The notes under the pieces: model-generated
Databases searched by the model: none
What the model saw: the letters and a program-made list of their open reading frames with translations, nothing else
What the model was told of the DNA's origin: nothing
From: Gemmatimonadales bacterium UBA4456
GTDB taxonomy: Bacteria; Gemmatimonadota; Gemmatimonadetes; Longimicrobiales; Gaopeijiaceae
Direction: 5' to 3'
Length of the DNA stretch: 27,823 bases
Assembly (NCBI GenBank): GCA_002390225.1
Contig: DGOW01000069.1
Location: 37,268-65,090, forward strand
Position numbers and translations under genes: made by a program
Part shown: positions 13,404-21,424 of the stretch, piece after piece
How the letters are laid out: the number at the start of each line of letters is the position of its first letter
Numbering within the stretch: the first letter of the stretch is position 1

Positions 13404-15377
13404 ATGCGACGTTTCGCGTGTATACTGGCGCTCATGGTCATCACAACCCCCGCTTCATCCCAGCAGGTGCCACCGTCGTCCGGGCAGGGACCCGGCTACG
13501 TTCTGGATGGCCTCGTAGTCACGGGTGTGCCGCAGCCGCGCGCCGAGTCGGCGATGGGTGCGACCGTGACCGTGCTCGATGGGATCGAACTCCGGGCTCT
13601 AGGTGTGACCCGGGTCATCGACGCTCTCCGGACTGTTCCGGGGCTGGCGTTCGTGGAGGGAGGATCGTTCGGTGGGGTCGCGTCACTCTTTCTACGAGGA
13701 GCTGAAAGCGACTACGTCCAGGTGCTGGTCGACGGCGTGCAGGTGAACCAGCCCGGTGGGGCGTTCGATTTCTCCGGCCTTACGACGGATAACGTGCAAC
13801 GGATCGAAGTCCTGCGCGGACCTGCGAGCGCCCTGTATGGCTCGGATGCTGTCGGGGGTGTGATTCACATCATCACACAGAGCGGAGCGGGCGCACCGAC
13901 GGGAGGGGTCTCCATAAGGGGAGGCAGCTACGGTCGACGCGAATGGTCCCTCGACCTGCGTGGGGGCACGGAGACGGTCTCGTACGGCTTCGCCGTGTCC
14001 GACAACCATACGGACGGCATCCTGGAGTTCAACAACGCGTTCAATAACCGAGCCCTGAGTGGTGTCGTCCGCCTGCTTCCGGATGATCGTTCTCGTATTG
14101 AGATATCGGCCCGCACAGGGGGAAGGGAGTTCCACTTTCCGACCGACGGTTCCGGGAACGTCGAGGACGAAAACGCCTTCAGTTACGCGGACGAAATCAC
14201 TCTCGGACTCGACATCGTGCGTCAGCTGTCGAATCGCGTGCGACTGGAGTTTGCTTTGTCTTCGTACGAGTCGGACGGCGGCACGGACGACGCGATCGAC
14301 ACGCCGGCGGATACGCTCGGTTTCTACGCCTTCACCAGTCTGAACTCTCTTCGACGCACGCGTGCGCGCGCTCAGTCTCACGTCCTGCTCGGTGAAGCGA
14401 CTACGGGAACGGTGGGCATGGAACTCTCGGACCAGGAGCAGCGCTCGTTCAGTGAGTCCATGAGTCAATTTGGACCGTCGAACGGTGAGAGCCAGAACGA
14501 ACGTTGGAACCGGGCCGGCTTCGCTCATCTTGTTTCGGACGTCGCGGCGCTCAACCTGAATGCCGGGGTGCGCGTGGAGGACAACGAGCTCTTCGGGCGA
14601 TCGACGACGTGGCAGGTCGGCGCATCCTGGCCGTACTCGACGTCTGGCCGGGTACGCGGTGCAGCCGGTACCGGAATCAAAGAGCCGACGTTCTTCGAGA
14701 ACTATGCGAGCGGCTTTGCGCTGGGGAATCCAGATCTCGACCCTGAGCGTTCTACGTCGTGGGAGATCGGCGTGGAACAGGACGTCTTTAGAGGTGCGCT
14801 TCAGATCTCCGGTACCTGGTTCGATCAAGGCTTCCAGGATCTGATCCAGTACACCTTCTCGCCACCGACCCCTGGAGATCCCAACTACTTCAACATCGCT
14901 GAGGCGAGTGCGCGCGGTGTCGAGTTGGGCGTTCTCGTGTCCAGCGGCAGTCTTACTGCGTCCGGTGACGTCACCTGGCTTGATACGGAGGTGATCGACT
15001 CGGGCTTTGACTCGGGAGAGGGCGCGACCTTTGTCGAAGGGGAGCGACTACTCCGGAGGCCTCACCTCGTTCTTGGCGGTTCGGTCGGATACCGCGTCGA
15101 TGGGCGAGCTACGCTGAGGGCAGCAGTCCGCCAGATCGGCGAACGGGAAGATCGTGACTTCTCGACGTTCCCGGCGACGCCCGTCACCCTGCAGGCGTAC
15201 ACGCTTCTCAGTGCCGGTGGGGAGTTCGCTCTGTTGGACGGGGCGGCTGGGGCGTCTCTGGCGCTTACGCTGCGCGCCGATAACCTCCTTGGTGCGGAAT
15301 ACCAGGAGGTCTTCGGCTTTGCTGCACCGGGTCGGCAATTGTACGTAGGGGCTCGCGTTGGACTTGGAGGCCGTTGA
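13404..15377 (+). CDS. btuB: TonB-dependent outer-membrane receptor, probable vitamin B12 receptor
   Basis: A 657-residue TonB-dependent receptor. The start is supported by GAGGAG 5 nt upstream; residues 1-19 are a signal peptide ending ASS-QQ. A TonB-box-like LDGLVVTGVP lies at about 34-43. The plug domain follows, with IDALRTVPGLAFVEGG, SLFLRGAESDYVQVLVDGVQVN and IEVLRGPASALYGSDAVGGVIHIIT in outline. The remaining 500 residues are a beta-barrel ending in an aromatic-containing strand (GRQLYVGARVGLGGR). Size and plug match BtuB. The cobalamin riboswitch directly upstream is strong independent support for B12 or another corrinoid as ligand. The terminal residue is Arg rather than the usual Phe/Tyr. 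Confidence 0.93.
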   Translation: MRRFACILALMVITTPASSQQVPPSSGQGPGYVLDGLVVTGVPQPRAESAMGATVTVLDGIELRALGVTRVIDALRTVPGLAFVEGGSFGGVASLFLRGAESDYVQVLVDGVQVNQPGGAFDFSGLTTDNVQRIEVLRGPASALYGSDAVGGVIHIITQSGAGAPTGGVSIRGGSYGRREWSLDLRGGTETVSYGFAVSDNHTDGILEFNNAFNNRALSGVVRLLPDDRSRIEISARTGGREFHFPTDGSGNVEDENAFSYADEITLGLDIVRQLSNRVRLEFALSSYESDGGTDDAIDTPADTLGFYAFTSLNSLRRTRARAQSHVLLGEATTGTVGMELSDQEQRSFSESMSQFGPSNGESQNERWNRAGFAHLVSDVAALNLNAGVRVEDNELFGRSTTWQVGASWPYSTSGRVRGAAGTGIKEPTFFENYASGFALGNPDLDPERSTSWEIGVEQDVFRGALQISGTWFDQGFQDLIQYTFSPPTPGDPNYFNIAEASARGVELGVLVSSGSLTASGDVTWLDTEVIDSGFDSGEGATFVEGERLLRRPHLVLGGSVGYRVDGRATLRAAVRQIGEREDRDFSTFPATPVTLQAYTLLSAGGEFALLDGAAGASLALTLRADNLLGAEYQEVFGFAAPGRQLYVGARVGLGGR

Positions 15378-15418
15378 ACTCGTCGAGACACCGTATATGA
15401 GCCCAATCTCGTCGAGTT
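15377..15418. terminator. Imperfect long hairpin after btuB
   Basis: AACTCGTCGAGA (15377-15388) and TCTCGTCGAGTT (15407-15418) can pair over 12 positions with one central mismatch around an 18-nt loop, immediately after the btuB stop codon. As a symmetrical element between converging transcripts it may stop both. The lack of a T-run and the long loop make it uncertain. Nothing else is recognisable in 15419-15527. Confidence 0.4.
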
Positions 15419-15527
15419 GATTTGCGTGCACGGCGATCACGTCATCGGTCTACAGCTCTTGCGTGCGCAGTCTTCGCACGACTCGAATGTGGGCCTGAGC
15501 AGAGGGCTCGAGTCGGAGATCCGGAGG

Positions 15528-15668
15528 CTATGACCGAAGGAGAGGATTCGACCACGAGCGATGCGCACGAGCGTATTCAGCCGATTCCTGTTCACGCCCG
15601 GTCGGTGCCTCGGTCATGCACGCGACGGCGAGAAGGGTACCGAGCACGGAGAGCACTGGAACCCTCAT
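15528..15668 (-). CDS. 46-residue putative lipoprotein overlapping the VWA gene end
   Basis: The ATG (15668-15666) overlaps the stop codon of the VWA gene (ATGA), reading on the same strand. The product starts with a short lipoprotein-type signal, MRVPVLSVLGTLLAVAC, so the mature part would be only about 30 residues (starting CMTEAPTGREQES) and hydrophilic. The lipobox has Ala at -3, which is tolerated but not ideal. No family is recognised. The coupling and the signal peptide argue that it is real, but it could also be the 5' remnant of a longer lipoprotein gene that has been cut short. Confidence 0.5.
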   Translation of the reverse strand: MRVPVLSVLGTLLAVACMTEAPTGREQESAEYARAHRSWSNPLLRS

Positions 15669-16957
15669 CCCGCCCGGCGCCGCTTGTTCTTCATGAAGTC
15701 CATCATGATGTGCTGGCCGAGTGTCAGCGTGCTGGTGAAGTACGCTTTACCACGCGCGATCTCAGAGACCTTCTGCACAAACTGAACTAGGTAGGGATCC
15801 TGGGCGAGCATGAACGTGTTGATGAGGATCCCGCCCTTCCGGCATGCGGCGACCTCGTCGAAGGTACGCTTCAGGATCATGGGGTCGAGGCCGCCCGAGT
15901 TCGTGTAGACGCGACCGTCGGGTAGCGTCATCGCGCTGGGCTTCCCGTCGGTGATCATGATGATCTGCCGCATGTCCTTCTTCTGCCCGTTCAGGATGCG
16001 CCGCGCGATTTCGAGTCCCTCGGCCGTGTTCGTATGGAACGGACCCACCTGCGCCTTTCCGAGCTGGGACAGGGGAATCTCCTGAGCCCGATCACCGAAG
16101 GTGACGACGCGCAGGGAGTCTCCGGGGAACTGCGTGCGGATCATGTGCGACATGGCGAGTGCAACGCGCTTCGCCGGAGCGAACCGGTCCTCGCCGTACA
16201 GCACCATAGAGTGACTGATATCGAGAAGCAGGACGGTCGCACATGACGAGCGGAACTCGGACTGGTGGACCATGAGGTCCCCGTAGTCCAGCTCCAGCGG
16301 GACCTTGAGCCCCTCGCGCTCGATGACATTCTTGAGCGTCGCGGGGATGTCGAGGTTCATCGTGTCGCCGAACTCATAAGGCCGGGACGCGGCTTCCGCT
16401 TCGATACCCGTCGCCAGGTGGGGCGTATCGTGTGAGCCCGCGCTGGATTTCCCGAGTGCGCCGAGTAGCCCCTTCAAAGAGCGGTACCCCAGGAAGTCCA
16501 TCCCCTTCTGCGTCAGGTTGAAATTGACCTGCTGTGCGGCCTGCTTCGCTTCGTCGATGTCGCCGGCGCCGGTGACGTCGTAGGTCGCCCCCGGAATCTG
16601 CGGGCTACCGCTCTCCAGATCGATGTAGCCTTCCTCGACCATACGCTGCACGAGATCGTCGAGCAGCTCGGCGATCTTCTGCTGGATCTCCTCGTCCCCT
16701 CCGCCGTCTCCCCGTAATTCCTCGATCATCTCGGGGGTGAGCTGACCGCTCTCGAGCAGCGCACGCAGGAGTTGATTCTTCAGGGAGTCCGTCGAGTTGA
16801 CGTCGTCGTCGCCGGACCATCCCCAGTACGGGTGATAGTTCGGGCCGCCTGCGAATCCCCCGTCCATGAGGAAGTCCGAGAGGTGCTCGAGGAGGGACTC
16901 GAGGTTCAGGGCATCCAGCCACTTGCCCTTGTATTTCGAATAGGTCGTGAAGCGCAT
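15665..16957 (-). CDS. VWA-domain protein, Mg-chelatase ChlD/MoxR-partner type
   Basis: A 430-residue protein. The N-terminal 180 residues are acidic and helical, including an Asp/Gly-rich patch (GDGGGDEE, 83-90). The C-terminal 195 residues form a von Willebrand A domain with the MIDAS motif DISHS (246-250) in TVLLLDISHSMVL, a downstream Thr in HTNTAEGL, and the Asp of MITDGKPSA. No signal peptide, so cytoplasmic. Such VWA proteins usually work with a MoxR- or Mg-chelatase-like AAA ATPase, as in chelatase I/D pairs, to remodel or activate client proteins. A fitting ATPase is encoded at 21425-22894 on the same strand, but five genes lie between. The start is 34 nt from the divergent mutY gene. 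Confidence 0.88.
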   Translation of the reverse strand: MRFTTYSKYKGKWLDALNLESLLEHLSDFLMDGGFAGGPNYHPYWGWSGDDDVNSTDSLKNQLLRALLESGQLTPEMIEELRGDGGGDEEIQQKIAELLDDLVQRMVEEGYIDLESGSPQIPGATYDVTGAGDIDEAKQAAQQVNFNLTQKGMDFLGYRSLKGLLGALGKSSAGSHDTPHLATGIEAEAASRPYEFGDTMNLDIPATLKNVIEREGLKVPLELDYGDLMVHQSEFRSSCATVLLLDISHSMVLYGEDRFAPAKRVALAMSHMIRTQFPGDSLRVVTFGDRAQEIPLSQLGKAQVGPFHTNTAEGLEIARRILNGQKKDMRQIIMITDGKPSAMTLPDGRVYTNSGGLDPMILKRTFDEVAACRKGGILINTFMLAQDPYLVQFVQKVSEIARGKAYFTSTLTLGQHIMMDFMKNKRRRAG

Positions 16958-16991
16958 GACACCATCCTACGGGTCGGGGTACCTTCCGGCC

Positions 16992-18089
16992 ATGAAGCCT
17001 GAACTCATCCCTCCTGCCACCGCTTCAGGGGTTCGACGCTCCCTGCTGGACCACTACGACCGGACCGCGCGTGACCTGCCCTGGAGGCGGGATACCGATC
17101 CGTACCGGGTGCTGGTGTCGGAGTTCATGCTGCAGCAGACCCGGGTCGAAACGGTGATCAAGTACTACGAGCCGTGGCTCGAGCGGTTCCCCTCGGTCGA
17201 GGCACTCGCCGCGGCGGACGAGGACCAGGTGCTGAAGGCGTGGGAGGGACTCGGCTATTACCGCCGGGCGCGGAATCTCCACAAGGCGTCCCAAATCGTC
17301 GCCGAACGCTACGATGGCGCCATCCCCTCGGATCCAGAGGCGCTGCGTGCGTTACCTGGTGTCGGGGAGTATACGACGGGTGCTGTCTCCAGTATCGCCT
17401 TCGGGATTCCGGCCCCTGCGGTGGACGGGAACGTACGTCGTGTCTTCGCGAGGCTCTTCGACGAAGCGGCGCCGACGCCGTCATGGTTGAGGGTGGTCGC
17501 TGGTCGGTTCGTCTCTGAGGATCGCCCGGGGGATTGGACTCAGGCGCTAATGGAGCTGGGCGCGACGGTGTGCACCCCGAGAACACCGGCGTGTGTCGAG
17601 TGTCCCGTGGTGGCGTGGTGTGCTGCGCATGCGGCCGGGACTGTGGACGAGCGACCTGCGCCGCCCAGGAAGCGCGAAGTTCCAACGCGGGTGATTCCGC
17701 TGGCGGTGTATCACACGTCGGGGAAGGCGCTGGTGCAGCGGCGTCCGGCCAACGGCCTGCTGGCCGGCCTGTGGGCCTTCCCCGAGCTGAACGAACTCGG
17801 CCTCGAGGACTGTGCGCTTAGCCTGGGGCTGACGCCGCGGGGTGATTCCGGGACGTTGCCCGACGTGGAGCATCGGTTCACGCATCTGCACGCGCGTTAC
17901 GTTCCGGCGGTACTGGAGGTCGAACCACGGCCGGCCGTGAACCTGGCATCGGACGATGATGCAGAATCGGGGGCTGCCCCGTGGCCGGGCGAAGACCTCC
18001 GATGGATCGGTGCGGAGGGGCGAAGCGATACCGCGCTCCCCGTGGCTCAACGTAAGGTGTTCGAATCATGGCTGGAGAGCATGGAGTGA
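16992..18089 (+). CDS. mutY: A/G-specific adenine DNA glycosylase
   Basis: A 365-residue MutY, which removes adenine mispaired with 8-oxoguanine. Start ATG 16992 is preferred over 16947 because the family begins just before the LLDHYDRTARDLPWR segment. Catalytic Glu44 sits in VSEFMLQQTRVETV, the helix-hairpin-helix is LPGVGEYTTGAVSS (121-134), and catalytic Asp145 is in AVDGNVRRV. The 4Fe-4S cluster ligands follow the expected C-x6-C-x2-C-x5-C pattern (Cys194, 201, 204, 210). The C-terminal 130 residues are the Nudix-like domain that recognises 8-oxoG, with NGLLAGLWAFPE. All key residues are intact. Confidence 0.96.
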   Translation: MKPELIPPATASGVRRSLLDHYDRTARDLPWRRDTDPYRVLVSEFMLQQTRVETVIKYYEPWLERFPSVEALAAADEDQVLKAWEGLGYYRRARNLHKASQIVAERYDGAIPSDPEALRALPGVGEYTTGAVSSIAFGIPAPAVDGNVRRVFARLFDEAAPTPSWLRVVAGRFVSEDRPGDWTQALMELGATVCTPRTPACVECPVVAWCAAHAAGTVDERPAPPRKREVPTRVIPLAVYHTSGKALVQRRPANGLLAGLWAFPELNELGLEDCALSLGLTPRGDSGTLPDVEHRFTHLHARYVPAVLEVEPRPAVNLASDDDAESGAAPWPGEDLRWIGAEGRSDTALPVAQRKVFESWLESME

Positions 18090-18096
18090 GCGCGTC

Positions 18097-18801
18097 GTGA
18101 AGATCGCGGAGATGACGTGGATGCAGGTCGAGGAGTACCTGAAGACAGACGACCGTTGTGTGCTCCCGCTCGGAAGCACGGAGCAGCACGCGTACATCAG
18201 CCTCGCGACGGATTCGATTCTGTCGGAGCGCCTGGCGCTCGAGGTTGCCGAGCCGTTTTCCGTTCCGGTCTTTCCAGTTCTGGCGTACGGCATCACACCG
18301 TACTTCATGGGCTATCCGGGCACCGTGACGATCTCGCCCAGCACGTACGAACAGCTGCTGCAGGAGATCCTGGGGAGTATTCGCCGGCATGGATTTCGTC
18401 GAATCCTGGTCGTGAACGGGCACGGAGGTAACAGCCCTGCGCGGCCTGCCGTCGAAGCGTGGGCGGGACGCAAGGACGGAGTGCAGCTGCTCTGGCACAA
18501 CTGGTGGAAGGCGCCGGACGTGCGGGAGGCGATCGACGAGATCGACCCGGACGCCTCACACGCCTCGTGGATGGAGACGTTTCCATGGACGCGGGTCGAC
18601 GGTGTCGACGTACCGCAGGAGCATAAGGCTCCCGTCGACCTCTCGGGCCGCGACGAGATCTCCCCTCAGGGCTTCAAGGAGATCATGGGTGACGGCTCGT
18701 TTGGAGGTTGGTACGAACGCTCCGACGAGGAGATGAAGGCGGTCTGGGCGGTCGCCGTGTCGGAGACGCGGGCGAAGCTCGAGTCGGGCTGGTCGTCATG
18801 A
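18097..18801 (+). CDS. Creatininase-family amidohydrolase
   Basis: A 234-residue metal-dependent hydrolase of the creatininase/FAPy-deformylase-like (ArfB, MftE) superfamily. GTG 18097 has GGAG 10 nt upstream and gives the typical opening MKIAEMTWMQVEEYL. Metal ligands are visible: Glu29, His31 and Asp39 in GSTEQHAYISLATDS, the His of VNGHGGNSPA, and a later Glu in HASWMETF, which replaces the common HAGE-x-ET. The YPGTVTISPSTYEQLLQEI segment is typical. Substrate unknown: members act on creatinine, formamidopyrimidines or peptide-derived cofactors. It starts 7 nt after mutY and overlaps the SDR gene by 4 nt, so the SDR product may act in the same pathway. Confidence 0.88.
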   Translation: MKIAEMTWMQVEEYLKTDDRCVLPLGSTEQHAYISLATDSILSERLALEVAEPFSVPVFPVLAYGITPYFMGYPGTVTISPSTYEQLLQEILGSIRRHGFRRILVVNGHGGNSPARPAVEAWAGRKDGVQLLWHNWWKAPDVREAIDEIDPDASHASWMETFPWTRVDGVDVPQEHKAPVDLSGRDEISPQGFKEIMGDGSFGGWYERSDEEMKAVWAVAVSETRAKLESGWSS

Positions 18802-19556
18802 ACATCGACGTTCGTGGTCAGACGGTTCTTGTCACGGGCGCTGCGCACGGCTTCGGTCGGGCGATCGCGGCCGCCTTCGCGACGAGGGGGGCGAGGGTAT
18901 TCGCGTGCGACGTCGTCGAGCGCGAGCTGGGTGAGACGCTACAGCTCCTGGGTGAGCACGGTGACGTGGCGAAGGTAGACGTCACGAACCGGGTCGAGGT
19001 CGAGGCATGGGTCCAATCGGCATGGGCGCGCACAGGTCGTATCGACGTCCTCGTGAACAACGCCGGAGGTGTGCTCGGGCAGGTCGGGCAGCCCCTCGAA
19101 CAGGTGTCCGTCGAAGAGTGGCAGGCGATCGTTTCGGTGAACCAGTCGGCTGCATTCTGGACCGCCCAGGCGGTCTCGCCGGCAATGAAGGAGGCCCGGA
19201 GCGGTCGAATCATCAACATCTCGAGCGGGGCAGGGCTCGGGATCAGTAAAACGGGCATCCAGGCGTATGCTTCGGCAAAGGCCGGCCAGATCGGGCTCAC
19301 CCGCCAGCTGGCGCATGAGCTCGGTCCGTGGGGCATCACGGTGAACAATGTCGCGCCGGGCTTCGTGCTCTCGAACCCGGCGACCGAGCGTCAGTGGGAG
19401 GCCCTCGGCCCCGACGGTCAGCAGCAACTGCTCGACGGGATCGCCCTCAAGCACCTGGGCACGCCCGCCGACATCGCCCATGCGGTCCTCTTCCTGGCCT
19501 CCGAGCAGGCCAGCTGGATCTCGGGTGTCGTGCTACCGGTGGACGGGGGGAAGTAG
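18798..19556 (+). CDS. Short-chain dehydrogenase/reductase (classical SDR)
   Basis: A 252-residue classical SDR. The NAD(P)-binding motif is TGAAHGFG (13-20), the structural motif NNAG is at 87-90, and the catalytic Ser lies in NISSGAG (about 142-143) with Tyr157 and Lys161 in YASAK. The C-terminus PADIAHAVLFLASEQASWISGVVLPVDGG is the usual FabG-like ending. Asp39 (FACDVV) at the end of strand 2 suggests a preference for NAD(H) over NADP(H). The oxidised substrate is unknown. The ATGA overlap with the creatininase-family gene suggests co-translation. It ends 3 nt before the convergent Lrp gene. Confidence 0.9.
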   Translation: MNIDVRGQTVLVTGAAHGFGRAIAAAFATRGARVFACDVVERELGETLQLLGEHGDVAKVDVTNRVEVEAWVQSAWARTGRIDVLVNNAGGVLGQVGQPLEQVSVEEWQAIVSVNQSAAFWTAQAVSPAMKEARSGRIINISSGAGLGISKTGIQAYASAKAGQIGLTRQLAHELGPWGITVNNVAPGFVLSNPATERQWEALGPDGQQQLLDGIALKHLGTPADIAHAVLFLASEQASWISGVVLPVDGGK

Positions 19557-19559
19557 GCC

Positions 19560-20042
19560 TCAGTCCTCTTCCGTGAGGTTAGGCCAGACCTGCTTCTTGG
19601 TTGCTCGGAAGAGCAGGGACGTCTCTACCCGGGAGACGTCCGGTAGCGACGTGATTGCGTCGAGCGTGAAGTCGCGAAGGTGATCCATGTCCTGCGCCAC
19701 GGCATGGACCACGTAGTCCATCCGGCCCGTCAGATGATAGAGCGCTACCACCTGAGGCAGTGTGATCGCACTCTGCTCGAACCGTGCGACGGCGCTGCGT
19801 GTGTGACGCTTCAGCTGCACTGCGACCATCGCCTGGAGCCCGATCCCGAACGCTGCGGGGTCTACGTCCACATGGGTACCTCGGATGATGTCGAGGTCGT
19901 TCAGGCGTCGCACCCGCTCGAGGCAGGCGGACTGGGAGAGTCCCACCTCTGAGGCGAGTTCCTTGTTGGTCATCCGAGCATTCTTCGCCAGATGGGTCAG
20001 AATCGCTCGGTCGATTCGGTCAACTGCGGGTTCGGTGGTCAT
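19560..20042 (-). CDS. Lrp/AsnC family transcriptional regulator
   Basis: 160 residues from ATG 20042; the open frame upstream shows no family similarity. The N-terminal helix-turn-helix covers about residues 8-60 (DRIDRAILTHLAKNARMTNKELA in outline, with SEVGLSQSACLERVRRL as the recognition part and IIRGTHVDVDPAAFG as the hinge). The C-terminal RAM effector domain (about 65-155) contains HLTGRMDYVVHAVAQDMD, which usually binds an amino acid. It is divergent from a Cys/Met-metabolism PLP enzyme gene, so it probably senses a sulfur amino acid or its breakdown product and controls that gene and its own. The pattern resembles the MdeR-mdeA pair of Pseudomonas putida. Confidence 0.92.
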   Translation of the reverse strand: MTTEPAVDRIDRAILTHLAKNARMTNKELASEVGLSQSACLERVRRLNDLDIIRGTHVDVDPAAFGIGLQAMVAVQLKRHTRSAVARFEQSAITLPQVVALYHLTGRMDYVVHAVAQDMDHLRDFTLDAITSLPDVSRVETSLLFRATKKQVWPNLTEED

Positions 20043-20112
20043 ATGACGCAAATAATGCGGCCAAGTGGCATATACGACGAATAAGTTGCTAGTTAACATC
20101 GTAATCAGCAAC
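20038..20112. promoter_or_regulatory. Candidate Lrp operator region between divergent genes
   Basis: The gap is noticeably AT-richer than its surroundings. It holds GTTGCT (20085-20090) and AGCAAC (20107-20112), a perfect inverted repeat with a 16-nt spacer that includes AGTTAAC. GTCATATGAC (20038-20047) is a 10-bp palindrome lying on the Lrp start codon. Either could bind the Lrp-type regulator. Promoter boxes are not clear. Confidence 0.45.
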
Positions 20113-20154
20113 CAATCCTCGATGAATACCAACGGTCGAGCGGAGAGATCTGTC

Positions 20155-21402
20155 ATGCTCATGGAAACGACAGCAGTACGAGCTGCCCGAGGCGAAACAC
20201 CCACGGATTGGGCGCAGGCCGCCGAGTCCGGCGTCGATCATGGCATTCCTCACGTTCCCGGGATCGACTTGTCGACGACATACGGGTTCCACCGCTCGTC
20301 GTCTGTGGCCGAGTCGATGGACTCCTTGCTCGAGGGCGCGCATGACGCTCCCAACCCGGTATACGCCCGACTGCACAATCCTACGGTCGCACGATTCGAG
20401 GACGCGCTCGCGCAACTCGAAGGAGCCGATGCTGCCGTTGCGTTCTCCTCGGGCATGGCGGCGACGTCGGCTCTGCTGATTGCTACGAGCGCCACGGAAT
20501 CGACGCGGCGTCCCCACGTGGTCGCGGTCCGTCCCGTATATGGCGGCACGGACCACCTGCTCTCCACCGGCCTGCTCGGCACCGAAGTGTCGTGGGTCGA
20601 CGCTGAAGAGGTGGGTGAGGCCATCCGCCCGGATACCGGGCTGGTCTTCATCGAGACACCGGCCAACCCCACCCTCGAGCTGCTCGATATCGAGGCTGTC
20701 GCTCGACAGGTGAAGGCCGCTCGACTGCACGTGGGCGCCTCGGCGGCACTCGCGGTCGACTCCACCTTCGCGACGCCCATTCTCCAGAACCCTACCGCCC
20801 AGGGAGCCGACCTCGTCCTGCACAGCGCGACCAAGTTCCTGGGCGGACATGGGGACGTCATGGGCGGGATCATCGCCTGTTCTGAGGAGTGGGCGGCACG
20901 ACTCCGACAGGTCCGGATGGTCACCGGAGGTCTGCTGCACCCACTGGGCGGGTACCTCCTGCACCGGGGCCTTCAGACCCTCCCGGTCCGGGTGCGCCAA
21001 CAGCAGGCGAACGCCATCAAGCTGGCGGAACGACTGGCGGCTCACGTGGCAGTCACATCGGTCCACTTTCCCGGCTATACCGAGGGCGATGCCGAGCTGG
21101 TCGGACGTCAGATGCGTGGACCGGGCTCCGTCCTCTCCTTCTGCGTACGTGGAGGGACGTCCACCGCGGCAGCGATTGTCGAACAGCTTCGACTGATCAC
21201 TCCGGCCGTATCACTCGGGTCCGTCGATACGCTGATTCAGGCGCCGGCCCTGCTGACGCACCGGGTCGTCGAAGCTGAAGACCGGACGGGCTCCGGAGTC
21301 AGCGACAACCTGCTACGCCTGTCCGTCGGGCTCGAGAACGTGGAGGACCTTTGGGCCGATCTCGATCAGGCGTTGGCCAGGGTCTGGGCTACGGCCGCCT
21401 GA
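20155..21402 (+). CDS. Cys/Met metabolism PLP-dependent enzyme (methionine gamma-lyase/CGS family)
   Basis: 415 residues from ATG 20155, with GGAGAG 7 nt upstream; ATG 20161 is an alternative and the longer frame to 20065 runs into the operator region. Family landmarks: YARLHNPT (70-77, the Tyr/Arg that hold the PLP phosphate of the neighbouring subunit), VAFSSGMAAT, VVAVRPVYGGTDHLL, FIETPANPTLELLDI, DSTFATP, and Lys227 in LHSATKFLGGHGD as Schiff-base lysine. Cystathionine gamma-synthase, beta- and gamma-lyases and methionine gamma-lyase share this fold and cannot be told apart safely here. The divergent Lrp gene favours a degradative lyase. It converges on the AAA ATPase gene with a 22-nt gap. 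Confidence 0.9.
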   Translation: MLMETTAVRAARGETPTDWAQAAESGVDHGIPHVPGIDLSTTYGFHRSSSVAESMDSLLEGAHDAPNPVYARLHNPTVARFEDALAQLEGADAAVAFSSGMAATSALLIATSATESTRRPHVVAVRPVYGGTDHLLSTGLLGTEVSWVDAEEVGEAIRPDTGLVFIETPANPTLELLDIEAVARQVKAARLHVGASAALAVDSTFATPILQNPTAQGADLVLHSATKFLGGHGDVMGGIIACSEEWAARLRQVRMVTGGLLHPLGGYLLHRGLQTLPVRVRQQQANAIKLAERLAAHVAVTSVHFPGYTEGDAELVGRQMRGPGSVLSFCVRGGTSTAAAIVEQLRLITPAVSLGSVDTLIQAPALLTHRVVEAEDRTGSGVSDNLLRLSVGLENVEDLWADLDQALARVWATAA

Positions 21403-21424
21403 CTTCGGTCGCAGCGAACGCGAC

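Noticed and set aside
13692..14828. 378-codon open frame antisense to btuB
   Set aside because: It lies wholly inside the receptor gene; composition is Arg-rich and no domain is visible.
15422..15790. 122-codon plus-strand frame after btuB
   Set aside because: It runs into the antisense of the VWA gene, is Arg/His-rich and lacks an RBS; the minus-strand small lipoprotein frame is better supported.
20089..21066. 325-codon open frame antisense to the PLP lyase
   Set aside because: Shadow of a well-conserved PLP enzyme; no recognisable features.
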